Shown: positions 1-12,046 of the stretch, piece after piece
Position numbering within the stretch: position 1 is the first letter of the stretch
How the letters are laid out: the number at the start of each line of letters is the position of its first letter
Assembly (NCBI GenBank): GCA_016800925.1
Contig: JABCPU010000160.1
Location: 80,108 to 144,107, forward strand
DNA length: 64,000 nucleotides
DNA from: Suillus spraguei
Lineage: Eukaryota > Basidiomycota > Agaricomycetes > Boletales > Suillaceae
Direction of reading: 5' to 3'
The notes under the pieces: generated by a model
What the model saw: the letters and a program-made list of their open reading frames with translations, nothing else
Databases searched by the model: none
What the model was told of the DNA's origin: nothing
Program-made: the position numbers and the translations under genes

Positions 1-1830
1 ACACCATTTCACTAGATGGTCTTTGAAGACACCTTTATGGACCTGGTGGAGGAGGTCAGGTGTGAAGGCAAGAAAGATGTCGGCATGAGGGAGATTTGCC
101 CAGAATGGGTTGAAGACGGAGCATAACCCATTGTTGTCAAATTGAATTGGATGCTGACCATTCTTCCGCTTCTCTAATATATCTTTTGTCACCTCAGGGT
201 CCCGCATCAGCAAAGTCAACAGATCCCCTCATTCATCGGCAGTGACCAAACACTTCAGACACTGATTTTCTTTACAACACGCAACAAGACATTGCTCTGG
301 GAAATTGGCTACATAAGCAGCAAGGATGGGGAAGACTTGATGGATTAATGAGTCTGTGCAGACCATCTCAACACCATTTTGACCAGCAGCAACAAGGGGT
401 TCGAGGAGCAAGGACATGCAGTGGTGGAAAAGCCTGTAACCAGCAAGGGAGTGTGCATCAGAAGTAAAGCAATCAAGTTTTCCAGCAGGTAAGTATCCTA
501 TGTATAAGGACTGTTGCTCGCGCTGATGTTTGTCGCCTCTTCTCTTTCACAATGTTGCCAATGGTTAGGTACATGGGCCATGCCGATTTATCACCTCGAA
601 ATTGCGACAGACAAGTTTTGTTGGAAGCAAGAATTATGGGTGCGATTGTTGCACCTTTTGGCAACAGTTTCTAGACACCATAGGTAAGTATGTACTTATT
701 ATTTTCGCTTTTCCAGGTGTACTTACTTGCTTGTTGCACCACCAGTCAGCCATCCACATGTCATCAATTACTCAGTGAAGTCCTGCCAGGTCTGTGTATG
801 CTCGCGCAGGTGCGTACACCATGTGATCGCAGAACAATGGATTTCCAATGAGGTCTTTGATGCACTCGACAGGATCTCGCATCCAGACTTCGACTTCTTC
901 ATGCAGTGTCTGGCCCTTCTCATCTGTTTTATTTCCCTGGACCTTAACCTTTTTGCAACTCCAGGCTGCTGCATGTGGAAGCTTGTCGACTTGCTGGAGG
1001 AAAGATCTGTTATTATGAAAAGAAGGTTTCATTCAGTTTTGTGTCTATCGCTATGGTGAGTACGAATTCTTCAAATTTCAACATTAAACTTACTATCCGT
1101 AATTTCAGAAACTCATCTATTCAAGTCTGGCCAAGGTTTTTAACAAGCCATTCGGCAAGTCCCCATTCCTCCCTTGCAAGCTGAAGTTAATTGCCTTGCA
1201 GACACGACAGGCAATGATTGGTACGTACCCATCATTGAAGGGAGCCCATTTGTCCTCGCCCATACACTCCTTATACTGCTGAAACCTCTCAAAGCCGGTT
1301 TGTCCTTCACACAGTGTTTGGCCAGCGCCAACACATTGTTCAAAATATCACGCATGGTCCTCATCTTCAACCTCCTCAATGGTCACCTGCCGATGTTTTG
1401 GTGCTGCTGGGATGTCTGCATTGGGATTGGAAGACTCGGAGCATGAGTGGAGATGGGGGGAATACGAGTCAGCATGAGAGTCAGTGTTGGTGTCAGCTTG
1501 GTTTGATAAATGAGGTGCGCCAATGTCATTTTGATTTTCAACCAGCAGCTCCCACTGCCTTCTACAGTCAGGGCATCCTGCGATATGTTTCCTGACACCT
1601 CCCAATGTGGGCAGCTCCTTGGCACAGAATCCGCAGTGAGGCATGGTGAGTGGGAGTGGGTTGCTTGCTAACTTTGTAGCATTTTTTTGATGGTTTTTTT
1701 TAAAGGCAGGAACTGATCTGGTGCGCACTTCTGGCCTGTCATGGTGGATCCAATGGATGACATCGAGGTTGTACAACTCGAGAACAGCGAAGATTACTCC
1801 ATGGTGAGTGTTGACTTTATCCTCTATCAC
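1..1830 (-). pseudogene. Plavaka-group DNA transposase, decayed, runs off left edge
   Basis: Fragments in several minus-strand frames line up in the order expected for the transposase of Plavaka elements (CACTA-related DNA transposons of agaricomycetes). From 1830 downward: a C2H2-like N-terminus (CGFCAKELPTLGGVRKHIAGC, about 1640-1575); a W-A-P-F block near 1240; VWMRDPVECIKDLIGNP near 910; the family hallmark QFRGDKSAWPMYLTIGNI near 590-540; [16 protein letters not shown] near 290-240; and HQVHKGVFKDHLVKW at about 50-1. Frame changes between blocks could be introns, but the TGA just after CLVTADE (about 230) falls where related proteins have Arg, which fits a CGA-to-TGA change. The catalytic C-terminus lies outside the window. 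I am sure of the family and fairly sure that this copy is dead. Confidence 0.85.
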
Positions 1831-1975
1831 TGGTTTGGACTACTAATTACTAAAAAGTGATTTTAAAATGCAGGCCCTGCCCTGGTTACTGTGCCACACT
1901 ACACTAGTCTTGATATACCATGGGTGGCAAGCACTAACTCTAAAAGTTGTACCCGTTTGGCCTCCTCACAACGCC

Positions 1976-2132
1976 TCACTTCTGCCTCCCAGCGCTCTAC
2001 AATGAGTCTTTGCAAGTTTGCTTGCAGTAAGGTAAGAGCTGGACCCGCACCATTTCCAAGAGCTGCAATTTTTTGCATGCTTGCAACCCTTCACTTCTGC
2101 CTCCCAACGCTCCATAATTAGTTTTTGCAAGT
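1976..2132. repeat. Diverged direct repeat in Plavaka upstream region
   Basis: A stretch of about 43 bp (CTTCTGCCTCCCA.CGCTC...TTTGCAAGT) at about 1976-2018 recurs at about 2090-2132, offset by 114 bp. On the minus strand both copies read as a basic, coiled-coil-like segment (LIVERWEAEV and LIMERWEAEV). They could be an internal duplication in the 5' part of the Plavaka gene. The rest of 1831-2594 shows no gene I can name. Confidence 0.5.
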
Positions 2133-2634
2133 AGGACTGACTAACCATGACAGGGCTGGGTGTTTGGCGAAACAGTGGAGGAAGCGGATACACAGGCTCA
2201 TTGAGCTTTGGCCTGCAAGCCAGTGAGCATTGGGGCCATGATGAAGACATGCAGCTAACCTTTTGACAATAACATTTCCATTTTTACAGGTAGCAGTTTT
2301 GTTGCTTACTTATGGCTGGTGACACTGGACTATACAATTTGTCAGAGCATGCTGGTAAGTGTTTGATGCAGACTCCATACCGCTTGTGGGCTGAGATAAC
2401 CATGGTAGGGAAAATATTGCAATGTAGTAACGGTGAGCTCGCTGCTTTTATTATTTTCTGTCTGTTGATCACAGCTTTAGCTCTGAACTTTACACGCCCT
2501 GAAATCAACAAAAAAATTCAAGGTTTAAATATCTTTGTTTATGTCTTTCATAACATCTCACTCACTAGCGACTCTACAGTCTCTGAGTCTTAGCACATCA
2601 CCTATCGCCAAGAAACCAAGGAAAAGAAGATAGA

Positions 2635-3107
2635 TATTACAAACTGGGGTGGCATCACCAGCGACAGTGATAAGACACAGACGGTCTGCTGGGAAGTTCG
2701 ACTACGTTCAAAAGAGAACGAGGACTACTACTTAGGAAAGGTTCCAAGTAGGATCAAGGGTTCAGTCGAAGAGTCGCGACTCTAAGACGATTGGTAGAAT
2801 AGAGACTAAGGCTAAGGAGTGCTTAGACTTAGAGACGATTCAGATGACTTAGGTTGGAGACCTAAGCGAAGGATATTCCAGGTAAAACCCAGTAAGATTA
2901 AAGTAAGGTATACAGGCGTAATACAACGTGCTTAAATAAGCCAATGTGTGTGCACGGACCAAGAAAGACATGAGAATGTAAGTGCGTATCTAAAGTAGGA
3001 AGGCAACTATAGTACAGATGCGTGAGCATATAAGTCAGAGTCGTGTTACGTAATATACAAAGTAAAGATGAGACAGAAAATGAATAGGGGCATGTACAAT
3101 TGTAACA
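2635..3107 (-). repeat. 3' LTR of element C
   Basis: 473 bp beginning TATTAC (TGTTAC in the other copies) and ending TGTAACA on the plus strand, so it has short inverted termini. It pairs with 25802-26274. The polypurine tract lies just inside at 3111-3120 (minus-strand AAAACGGGGG). Its 5' flank is the TSD ATAGA. Confidence 0.95.
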
Positions 3108-3271
3108 TTACCCCCGTTTTACACGTAAAGTCACCGACTTTACTCTTCTTGATTAGCGTAGTAGATAGGATCGTCGCTATACTCATAGTCTTCGTCAAGA
3201 ACCAAACCACCCCTCATATACTCGGCTTCTTCAGCACCAGCACACCGTTTAGAATCTCGCCTAGCCACTGC

Positions 3272-4039
3272 TCAAGTCTGTTCATCATCAAGCTGTCGTT
3301 CCCAAGAATGAAGTGCGTCGTAGAACCCTTCATCCTTCCAAGTTAGGGTGAAGGGGGGAGTTCCGACTTGTTGAGGACAATAGATGGATAAGTGGGTGGG
3401 TGACCAATATCGACAAACCCCGCACTGGTACTCCACGCAATTCTTCTGATGATGCCCAAGTAGTCCGCAGACGTGGCATTTCATGTTTTCATCAGGGTTG
3501 GAGTTCACCTTCCGTAGTGGAGTTGGAGCGACGATACGGCGGTGGGGACTCGTAGATCATGTACGTTTCTTTCCTCATTTGCAAGTAATACATCTAAGGG
3601 CATGCTCGTTGCTAGAGCAAATGTCGTTGATTTGGTGGTCATTGATGGTATAAATAGAGGGTGCTGGTGTCACGACGGCTGCAGCTAGCAGCTCGTCTGG
3701 GTCTGAGGAAGTTGTGGGTCCTAGAGCTTCTATGAGAATGGGAATGGTAGAGTTGAGAATGTGAGGGACGACCATAGGAGGATGGATATGAAGGTCTTTT
3801 AAAAGTTGACCGAGCGCGTTAACTTCGATAGGCTTGTCATGTAGTTCTTCAGTCACACAATTCCTGAGTGCGATAATCTCAGCAAGCTCGTTATGTAGTG
3901 TGTTAGTTACGACTGCTTTTTCATGCGTGGCACGGCATTCAGTGAATAGATGAGGAGGTTCTGTGTCCTCTTCAAGCGTGATGGTAGTGTTGATTGGCGA
4001 TGGAGCAGTGGGGAATGAAGTGTTTGCGGAAGAGGTCAT
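3272..4039 (-). pseudogene. Element C ORF3: zinc-knuckle protein downstream of pol
   Basis: The ATG at 4039 starts MTSSANTSFPTAPS, matching the MSFPTAY start in element B. The shared block LLKDLHIHPPM lies at about 3810-3780. The frame is lost after about 3575. The C-terminus resumes with CHVCGLLGHHQKNC (C-x2-C-x4-H-x4-C), a second Cys/His cluster (CGVCRYWSPTHLSIYC), then a charged tail ending WERQLDDEQT at 3272. The middle of the protein is shorter than in A and B. It sits where retroviruses carry env, but I see no signal peptide or membrane segment. Its function is unknown; see the ORF3 finding. Confidence 0.75.
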
Positions 4040-4163
4040 TGTTACAACCATGCAAAACTGGGGCTACTAAGAAGTCCTGGTCTTACATGGGGTTGTACCA
4101 GAGGGACGGAAAGTTGAAGGGGCTTGGCCTCAGCTCATACGCTGTGCCCCTTACCCGAGTATG

Positions 4164-4637
4164 TGTTACGAACTGGGGTGGCGTCACCAGTGACAGTGAA
4201 AAGACACAGGCAGTCTGCTGGGAAGTTCTACAATGTCCAGAAGAGGACAAGGTGAAAGTACAAGGAATGCGTTCCAAACACGATCAAGGGTTCGGCCTCA
4301 AAGACAAGTCTAAGAGGTTCTACAAGAATAGAGACTAAGGCTAAGGAGTGCTTAGACTTAGAGACGATTCAAGACGACTTAGGTTGGAGACCTAAGTGAA
4401 GGATATTCCAGGTAAAACCCAATAAGATTAAAGTGAAGTATACAAGCGTAATACAACGTGCTTAAATAGGTCAATATGTGCACACGGACCAAGAGAGTCG
4501 CGAGAATGTAAGTGCGTATCCAAAGAAGGAAGGCACTATAGTACAGATGCATTGAGCATATGAGTCAGAGTCTCGTTATGTAATATACAGGTAAAGAAGA
4601 CAAAGAGAAAATAACAGGAGTACGTATGATTGTAACA
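4164..4637 (-). repeat. 3' LTR of element B
   Basis: 474 bp from TGTTAC to TGTAACA, paired with 19129-19602. The polypurine tract follows at 4641-4651 (minus-strand AAAAAAGGGGG). The remainder to 4897 is the last part of B's ORF3 and 3' untranslated region, up to the insertion point of element A. Confidence 0.95.
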
Positions 4638-4897
4638 TTACCCCCTTTTTTACAGGTAAAGTCACCGACTTTACTCGCTCTGGTTAGCATAGTAAATTGG
4701 ATTGTCGCTATACTCATAGTCCTCATCAGCAAAGGACCCACTTCTCATATACGTGGCTTCTTCAGCACCAGCGCATCATTTAGAGTCCCTTCTTTTCTTT
4801 GCTTGACTTTGTTCATCGTCAAGCTTTCATTCCCAAGAACGAAGTGCGTCGTAGAATCCGTCATCTTTCCAAGTTAATGTAAAGGGAGGAGTCCCGA

Positions 4898-5371
4898 TGT
4901 TACGAACTGGGGTGGCGTCACCAGCGACAGTGAAAAGACACAGGCGTCTGCTGGGAGTTCTTACAATGTCCAGAAGAGGACAAGGTGAAAGTACAAGGAA
5001 CGCGTTCCGAGTACGATCAAGGGTTCAGCCTCAAAGACAAGTCTAAGAGGTATCCGCGAGAATAGAGACTAAGGCTAAGGAGTGCTTAGACTTAGAGACG
5101 ATTCAAGACGACTTAGGTTGGAGACCTAAGCGAAGGAGATTCCAGGTAAAACCCAGTAAGATTAAAAGTAGGGAATCTACTACAAGTACACTGTGCTTAA
5201 ATAGGCCAATATGTGCGCACAGACCAAGAGAGACGTGAGAATGTAAGTGCGTATCCAAAGAAGGAAGGCAGCTATAGTACAGATGCGTTGAGCATATGAG
5301 TCAGAGTCATGTTACGTAATATACAAAGTAAATGAAGTAGAAAATGAATAGGGGCACGTACAATTGTAACA
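4898..5371 (-). repeat. 3' LTR of element A
   Basis: 474 bp from TGTTAC to TGTAACA, paired with 12047-12519 and flanked on the outside by the TSD CCCGA. The polypurine tract is immediately inside at 5375-5384 (minus-strand AAAAAGGGGG, followed by TAA). Confidence 0.95.
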
Positions 5372-5479
5372 TTACCCCCTTTTTACACGTAAAGTCACTG
5401 ACTTTACTCATCTTGGTTATCGTAATAAACGGGATCATCACTCCATTCGTAGTCTTCATCAGCAAAGGACCCGCTCCTC

Positions 5480-6861
5480 ATATACCAGCTTCTTCACGAC
5501 CAGCGCATCGTTTGGAATCTCTTCTCTTTTCTGCTTGAATGCGTTCTTCGTCAAGCTGCTGCTCCCAAGCGTGAAGTGCGTCATAGAATCCTTCATCCTT
5601 CCAAGTTAACTCGAAGGGGGAGGCCCAACTCGTTTAGGGCAGTAAAGGGACAAATGAGTCGGCGACCAATATCTGCAAACCTTGCACTGATATTCCGCAC
5701 AATTCTTTTGACGATGTCCTAGCAATCCACAGACGCGGCACTTCATATTCTCGTCAGGATTGGAATGGACTTTGCGTAATGGTGACTGAGAAATGATAGG
5801 CGTGGGGCTAGTGGATCTGGCACGCTTCTTTCCCTTATTCTTTCTCATACGTTTTAAGGCGAGGGTGTTGTTACGCTTGAGTTGAGCTTGCTGAGTAGGG
5901 ACAAGGTGTATGCCGACATGGGGAGATCCGGGGTGACATCTCGTTCAGCGATTGCAAGAAGTTCGGCTGAGGAAGACGGAGAAGTTATGCCAAAATCTTT
6001 TATTAAGACTGGCGAGACAGGGTCCATTGGACCGAATGATGATGGGATAGACATTGGAGGGTGTATATGGAGGTCGCGAAGTCGGGGTCCGAGTGTTACT
6101 AACTCAGTGGTCAGGATACCTAGTAATTTAGTGGCCTCACACTGCTCCTTTGTGCAAGGTTCATACAGCCAATCAGGGCAATCAAGGGAAGTCGTGATGG
6201 GAGGTGGCGAGGTTGGCTGTTCAATGGGAGATGGGGTTCGGGGGGATGCAAGGTCATCTTGCGTCTGTTGTAAATCAGTGATGGCTTCTTCCACTAGGTT
6301 TCTTGCCGCTCTGGTTTCAGCGACTGACTGCTGGATGGTTTCGACGACGGTATTAGTGAGTTGTCCGATCTCTTGGACAGCAGTGTATAGGCCAGCAAAG
6401 GCGTCAAGACTAGAATAAACACGCGAAGATGAGGGTGCTGGAATAGGAAGTGGCGTATCTTCCTGCGGAGAGGGAGGTCGAGCAACACCTGCTCGACGTT
6501 CGGCAATGATATGAATAGCTTCTTCAACATCATCTTTAAAAGAACTGGGAAGCAGCAACATAGCGTAAGCACGAATGCGTTTTTGAAGATGTAGGAAGCG
6601 ATGTCGGTACGTGGCTTCTGTAATATCTTTGGCGGTGACTTTGATGAGCGCTGCGGTGCGGATGATATTGACGAGGAGTAGGGTGGGGAAAGCGCCTCGT
6701 TCAGTAAGAATTCTTTCGATTTCAAGGGCGTGTCCCTCGCAGAGAATGGCGGCTTCGACATAGGAGGTGTTATCAATTTCAGTGGTGAGATTTCCGTAGC
6801 TTTCGGTTTCGGAGTCATTGGTGGCGACAGTGACAGGGGTGATGTAGGTGGTGGGGAAAGA
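5480..6861 (-). pseudogene. Element A ORF3: proline/serine-rich protein with C-terminal zinc knuckles
   Basis: The ancestral protein, inferred by comparing A, B and C, runs about 460 residues. The start codon seen in B is AGG here (about 6861). The frame is then open to 5854: acidic N-terminus, a helical part (ALEIERILTERGAFPTLLLV), a P/S-rich linker, LRDLHIHPPM, and an acidic block. One-base shifts move it to the frame 5848-5606, containing CRVCGLLGHRQKNC and CKVCRYWSPTHLSLYC, and again for the tail (LTWKDEGFYDAL). The first knuckle is a canonical C-x2-C-x4-H-x4-C. Gag has its own knuckle, so this is a second, separate nucleic-acid-binding protein. No domain outside the knuckles is recognised. 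Confidence 0.75.
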
Positions 6862-6921
6862 CCTTTCAATGTTTGTTGATAGTTGATCAAGTGCTAGTGC
6901 GGTTGATTGACTGAAGGATGA

Positions 6922-8670
6922 TCAGAGGGCATGTTGCTTCTTATAAGCATTCAAGATTCGGGCGGAGTTCTTCAAGTTCGTCTCTGGGAGCCATTCGTTA
7001 TCTCCTGATGAATATCCTTTCCAGGAAACAAGATAACGTCGGCGGCTGCTGGTTCCTTTATGAGAAAGGATTGCTTCTATTTCATATTCTTCTTCTTCTT
7101 CAATGATATCAGGTGGAGGTTCGGGGAAGTTCGGGCCATGTACGTCCGTTTCGCTATAGGATGATAAGACAGAAGCATGGAATGTGGGGTGAATTTTCCA
7201 CTGCGGCGGGAGTTTGAGTGTGAACGTGATGGGAGATAAGACATCAATGATCGGGAAAGGTCCGTATCGCTTTGGGGCGAGTTTCCTTGATGGAAGTTTG
7301 AGTCTAAGATTAGCGGCAGATAGCCAAACCTTATCTCCAATCTTCCATGGGGTGTACTTATCTCCTCGGGATTGTTCGGCCATTGTCTGCATTGCAATGT
7401 TATGACAGGCGATAGCTTCTTCTCTTATCTTCTGCAGAGATCGTACTCGATCTTCTGCTGCAGGGACAGATGAATCGGGGATAAGATGAGGGATAGCACG
7501 TGGTTCATATCCCATCATCAGATAAAAGGGTGATGCATTCCTTGCATCGTGTTTTCGGTGGTTGTGAACGAATTCGGCCATTGGCAGGTGTTCTACCCAA
7601 TTTCGGGGTTGTTACGGCAGTAGATGCGAAGGTATGTTTCAAGTTCTTGATTTAGTCTTTCAGTTTGGCCATCAGTCTGTGGGTGGTAAGCCGTGGATGG
7701 AGCGATGACGTAGTCGAGAAGTCGGGCAAGTTCCTTTGAGAAGCGAGATAGGAATTGCGGTCCTTGATCCGAGATGACTTTGTCATGGAGTCCAAATCGT
7801 CGGTAAACATGTTTTAAAAATAGTTTAGCCACACCTTCTGAAGTGATGGTTTTCAAACAAGGGATAATAATTACCCCCTTCATAAGGCCATGGTCTACCA
7901 CGACCATGATACTGTCAAAGCCACCAGAGACGGGGAGGTCAGTGATCAAATCAACAGAGACCTGGGAAAACGGGCGGACAGCCAGGGAGGGAATAGGCGT
8001 GAGCGGGGGCCGAACAGGGTGTGTATCCGCTTTCATTTGCTGACAAAGGGCGCAACCCGCGACGTAATTCCGAATATAAGAGCCCATAGCAGGCCACCAA
8101 GCTTCCCGTTTAACAAGTTCTTCAGTTTTGAATCTACCGGGGTGGCCCGCAGTAGGATGATCATGATACCTTTGCAGGATATCGGTGCGATGCGCCAGTG
8201 GAATATAGGCGCGATTCTTAAAATAGAGGACGTTCTCCTCAATCTTCCAATCAGAGAGTGCCGACTTCATAGGGGGAAGGCACACGCCATCGAGGGCATC
8301 GGACGCTGTTTTGAAAACAGGGTCGTCGAGAGGGTCGGAGGATGACAAGACATCCTTTAGGTCTGTATCAATAAGACGAACGAATAGAGCGTCGGGGAGG
8401 AGAGTCTGGTCCTCATTATCGTCTTTGCCAGAGTCATAATCTGGCCGGCGGGATAGTGCATCAGGTACTGCTAATTTAGTACCTGCGACGTGATGCAGTT
8501 CAATGTCATAGATAGACAAAATCAATTGCCAGCGTGCTTGGTGGCGGGTAAGCTTCTGTGCACTTCTAAAGTACAGAAGATTCTTGTGGTCGGTGAATAC
8601 TAGGACGGGGTGTGGGTTTCCTTCGAGTAATGACGCCATTCGGTCAATGCCCGGATCACGGCAAGGAGTT
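6922..8670 (-). pseudogene. Element A integrase with C-terminal chromodomain
   Basis: The RNase H tail ([19 protein letters not shown]) runs into the integrase. Seen are the HHCC zinc-binding region (H-x3-H...CALCQQMK, about 8160-8030), the catalytic D of SVDLITDLP (about 7950), D of VISDQGPQF (about 7770) and E of [13 protein letters not shown] (about 7660). The GPF-type module (LAPKRYGPFPIIDVL) and a chromodomain (AILSHKG...YLVSWKGYSSGDNEWLPE) end at 6922. The frame breaks between 7593 and 7581 (NNPEIG then MAEFVHN) and near 8640. Chromodomains usually steer integration to methylated-histone chromatin, which fits the nesting of one family in itself. Confidence 0.9.
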
Positions 8671-11030
8671 CCCGATCAAAGATCTGATAGTTTCGCTCTG
8701 CGGGATTTAAGGACTGAGAGAGATATGCGCATGGGTGATAGACACCATTCTCATCAGTCTGTAATAGAACTCCACCAGTTGCTACAAGCGAAGCATCGGT
8801 AGCAATAGCAAATTGCCGGGAAGGATCGGGGTTATGGAGTACCGGTTGGGATGTGAAGCGTCGTTTCAGTTCTTCAAAGGTGTCCATACATTCGGTTGAC
8901 CATTCAAAGGCCTTATCTTTCTTTGTCAAATCGATAAGGGGTCGAGCGATGTCAGAATAATGGGAAATGAACGTTCGGTAAAGTTGCAAAAGCCGAGGAA
9001 AGACTGAACGTCTTTTACAGATTTCGGGATTGGCCATTCGGAGATTCCCTTGGTCTTGGCAGTGTCCATAGCAACTTGTCCGGGGCGAATTATCATTCCG
9101 AGGTATTCCACTTCTTCTGCATCGAAGGTGCATTTCTCCGGTTTTAGGAACAGATGTTCCTTTCGTATTTTCATCAAAACTCGTCTTGTCCGTTCGCGGT
9201 GTTCTGCCATAGTTGTAGAGAAAATCAGGATATCGTCCATGTAGATAACCATCCATCCTTCATTGATTTCTTGTTGGAAGGTACGGTTCATATATGCTTG
9301 AAAAGTTGCTGGGGAATTGCAAAGGCCAAAGAACATGACGTTCGGTTCGAATAGGCCGAATTCCGTGGTAAAAGCAGCTTTCCACCTATCATCAGGATGG
9401 ATGCGAATGTTGTTATAACCGGACCGAATATCCATTTTCGTAAAGAACTGTGCGTTGTGAAGGCGTGCGACAAGGGAAATGGGGAGTGGGAGCGGATAGG
9501 CGTTCTTTACTGTCCAATCATTGATGTAGCGGTAATCTTGACAAGGACGTAATTCTCCACTCTTCTTTCCCACAAAGAAGAAGCCACTGGCTTGGGGTGA
9601 CTTCGATTCTGAGATGAATCCTTTTGCAACATTGTCATCGATAAACGTTTTGACGGCAGCGCGTTCTTTTTCCGATAGCGGGTAGACCTTAGATGTGCAA
9701 GGAATGAAACCGGGTTTAGTATCGATCCGATAATCTATACCAGGACGTTCGGGGGGTAGTTTGTTCAATCCGTCTTTAGCAAAGACGTCTGCGAAGTCGT
9801 GCAAATAATCCGGGACCAATTCTTCGAAAGATTTCTTTTTCTTTTCCTTCTCATCTGTGGCGAATTCCTGAGCTTTGTTACTGTATTTCGGAGGAGGAAG
9901 GGGAATTGTGGAGTAGGGAGAGGATTGTTCGAATTGAGAGGTTCCATCACGTGTCAAGGGTGTATCCATGGAGACTTCTTCTATAATCCTCATGCTGACT
10001 CCATCGGTGTCGTATTCCACAAGAAATTCTCCATCTCCAAGTCGTAAGAGGAAATTTCACGTACTTCTGGCGCATGCCAGACGTCGTGCATGGTGTTGAA
10101 TTGGTCATCATCCTCTGTTGGGATCAACGAGGGCACGGGTTCTTCTTTATCGGGGATTCTTCAATTGAAGCTGAAAGGGTTTTCGGGGGAACGTAGAATT
10201 TGGATAGTTTTGGTACGTTGGTATCCGTCCAGGGATTCTTCTTCAGCTTTTCTTTTTCCATGTTTCTGTTCTTCTATTGGTCGTTGCTCAATAGGTTCTT
10301 GTCCAGCCCGATGTTCGGGTTCGGATTCATTCTTGCGTTTCTCCGCACGGGGAATCGGCGATACTGGTCTAGGTAGTTGGACACGCGGTGTGGGTCTGCA
10401 GTACGTGGCGTTCGTACTTCTGGTTCTAGGTCTTCAGGAACATCAATAGGAGAAGCGATGAAAGGTTTCGGGAGACGGGAATGTTGCCATCTGGTATGGT
10501 GGTTGAAAAGTCGGGGCAACCCGTTCTTCTTTCGATCTTCGTCCAAATCGATTTCGATCTCATCTGATTTCTCTGTCTGTGGAAGGACAAGTGTTTCGGC
10601 AGCCCAATCTATAATTGGGTTCATTGCTCGTAACCATGGGATTCCAAGGAGGATTTGATCTCTCCTTCCTAGTTTGGTGATATTGAATTTTCCATACATG
10701 GTTCGGTCATCGATTTTGACCACTAGAAGGCAGTATGTGTGATTGGTCCTCCTTTTATAAGGGTTCCATCTGCCGTAGTAACTCAAAACGGTGTTTTGAG
10801 TTTTTGTTGTGTGATTTGATGGAGTTTCACAAACTCTTCTGAATGAATGTTCCTGCTGCTCCTGAATCGATAACAGCGGTGGTGTCGACGGATTTCAAAC
10901 GAGTACGCGAGTGGAGGGTGATAGGGACACGGAGTTCTTTTCTTTCACCTACAGCACGTACAAGTCTTAGTAATACATTGGGAGAAACATACGTCGAATC
11001 TTTGTTTCTCCAAGTCAAAAATCCTCAACA
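8600..11030 (-). pseudogene. Element A protease, reverse transcriptase and RNase H
   Basis: The aspartic protease has DSGAAGTFI (about 10870) and the later LLGIPWLRAMNP (about 10640). The RT has LPLPISLVARLHNAQFFTKMD, FGLCNSPATFQAYM and the catalytic YMDDILIF (about 9240). It shifts frame at FLGFCNF (about 8985), after which RNase H reads ATDASLVATGGVLLQ, RNYQIFDRELLAVI and [11 protein letters not shown] further shift lies near 8640. Pol is in the -1 frame relative to gag, overlapping at the gag stop. Confidence 0.9.
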
Positions 11031-11853
11031 ATCCGTCTCACGGTTTCTTCTTCTTCTTCTTCTCCTTTGACTTTGGTTTGTCGGAGTGGGGTCTTCTTCT
11101 TTCTTTCAGGACAGTTATGGATACGGTGTCCTGTCTTCTTGCATCCGAAGCATTGTCCTTTCTTCATACATTCGGATCTCTCCATGTCTGAGATTCGATC
11201 TACGACCATTGCGTTGGAGTCACGGTTCGGAATATACCGTGCGTTCCCGTAGTTCTTCTTCTTCTGTTGTGGAGTATGACGTGTCCTCATGGCGTTAAGC
11301 CGATGATGGGCGTTGTCAATAGCAACGCATTGCAGCACAACTTCTCTGAATATTTCGGAGACATCTCCCGTGTTGAAAAGCTTTGTAAGGATACCCCAAT
11401 TAAGGCCGTCTTGGAAGAACTGGATCTTCGTCGCGTTGTCAGCGATTTGAGCCTTGGCTGCTAGTGCCTCAAAGTCAGCGACGTAAGTGTGGAGATCTCC
11501 AGTCCCTTGTTTAAGATCTCTGAGTCTGGTGAGGGCGGTTCCTTTGGTATCCACTGGTTCGAATGCTTCCTTGAAGCTCTTCATAAAATCTGCCATCGTC
11601 CCATAACCAACTTTTTGTCCCGAAGTGTCAGTGGATTGGGCGTGTTCAAGGAATTGTTCCTTCCAAGACTTGGCATTCCTTTCAGTCATAAAGACGTTAT
11701 GTAGATGATCTTCTGCTTGTCGGTGGTGTAAAGCTTTTCATTGATGTCAAAGTGCAAGTTGCACGACTGGATAAACTCGCGAGAGTTATCACGATCTCCA
11801 TCAAAACCAATCGGTTGACCGATTTTATTCGAATTCTTTGGTCGACATGGTTG
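11015..11853 (-). pseudogene. Element A Gag
   Basis: Starts MSTKEFE, then a two-base loss relative to B and C creates TAA within eight codons. A second shift lies near 11690 (ITSL then MTERNAK). The capsid-like region carries FIQSCNLHFDINEKLY, SWKEQFLEHAQS and LRDLKQGTGDLHTYVADFEALA. The nucleocapsid knuckle is CFGCKKTGHRIHNC (C-x2-C-x4-H-x4-C). It ends at GAT-TTT-TGA. Retrotransposon Gag packages the element's RNA. Confidence 0.88.
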
Positions 11854-12046
11854 ATGATTCTTCTGGTGAGTTATACTTTCTCGGTGCCTACACGCGCTGT
11901 CTTGCTGTCCGTCAGGGCTTTCTTCTGTCAGGGGCTTCCTCTTGACAATCTGCTCAGCGTACACGTACGCTAGTCTGCTGATCTAAGCGATCAGGGTTCG
12001 GGTCGAAGACTGGATAGTCGACGATTGAAATGGACTTTTAATCTTT

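Noticed and set aside
2635..5371. Three LTRs in a row as a tandem array or recombination product
   Set aside because: Each pairs with a specific LTR further right by shared variants, and each has its own target duplication; nesting explains them fully.
5882..6418. 178-codon plus-strand ORF
   Set aside because: Antisense shadow of ORF3 of element A, which is conserved in all three copies on the minus strand.
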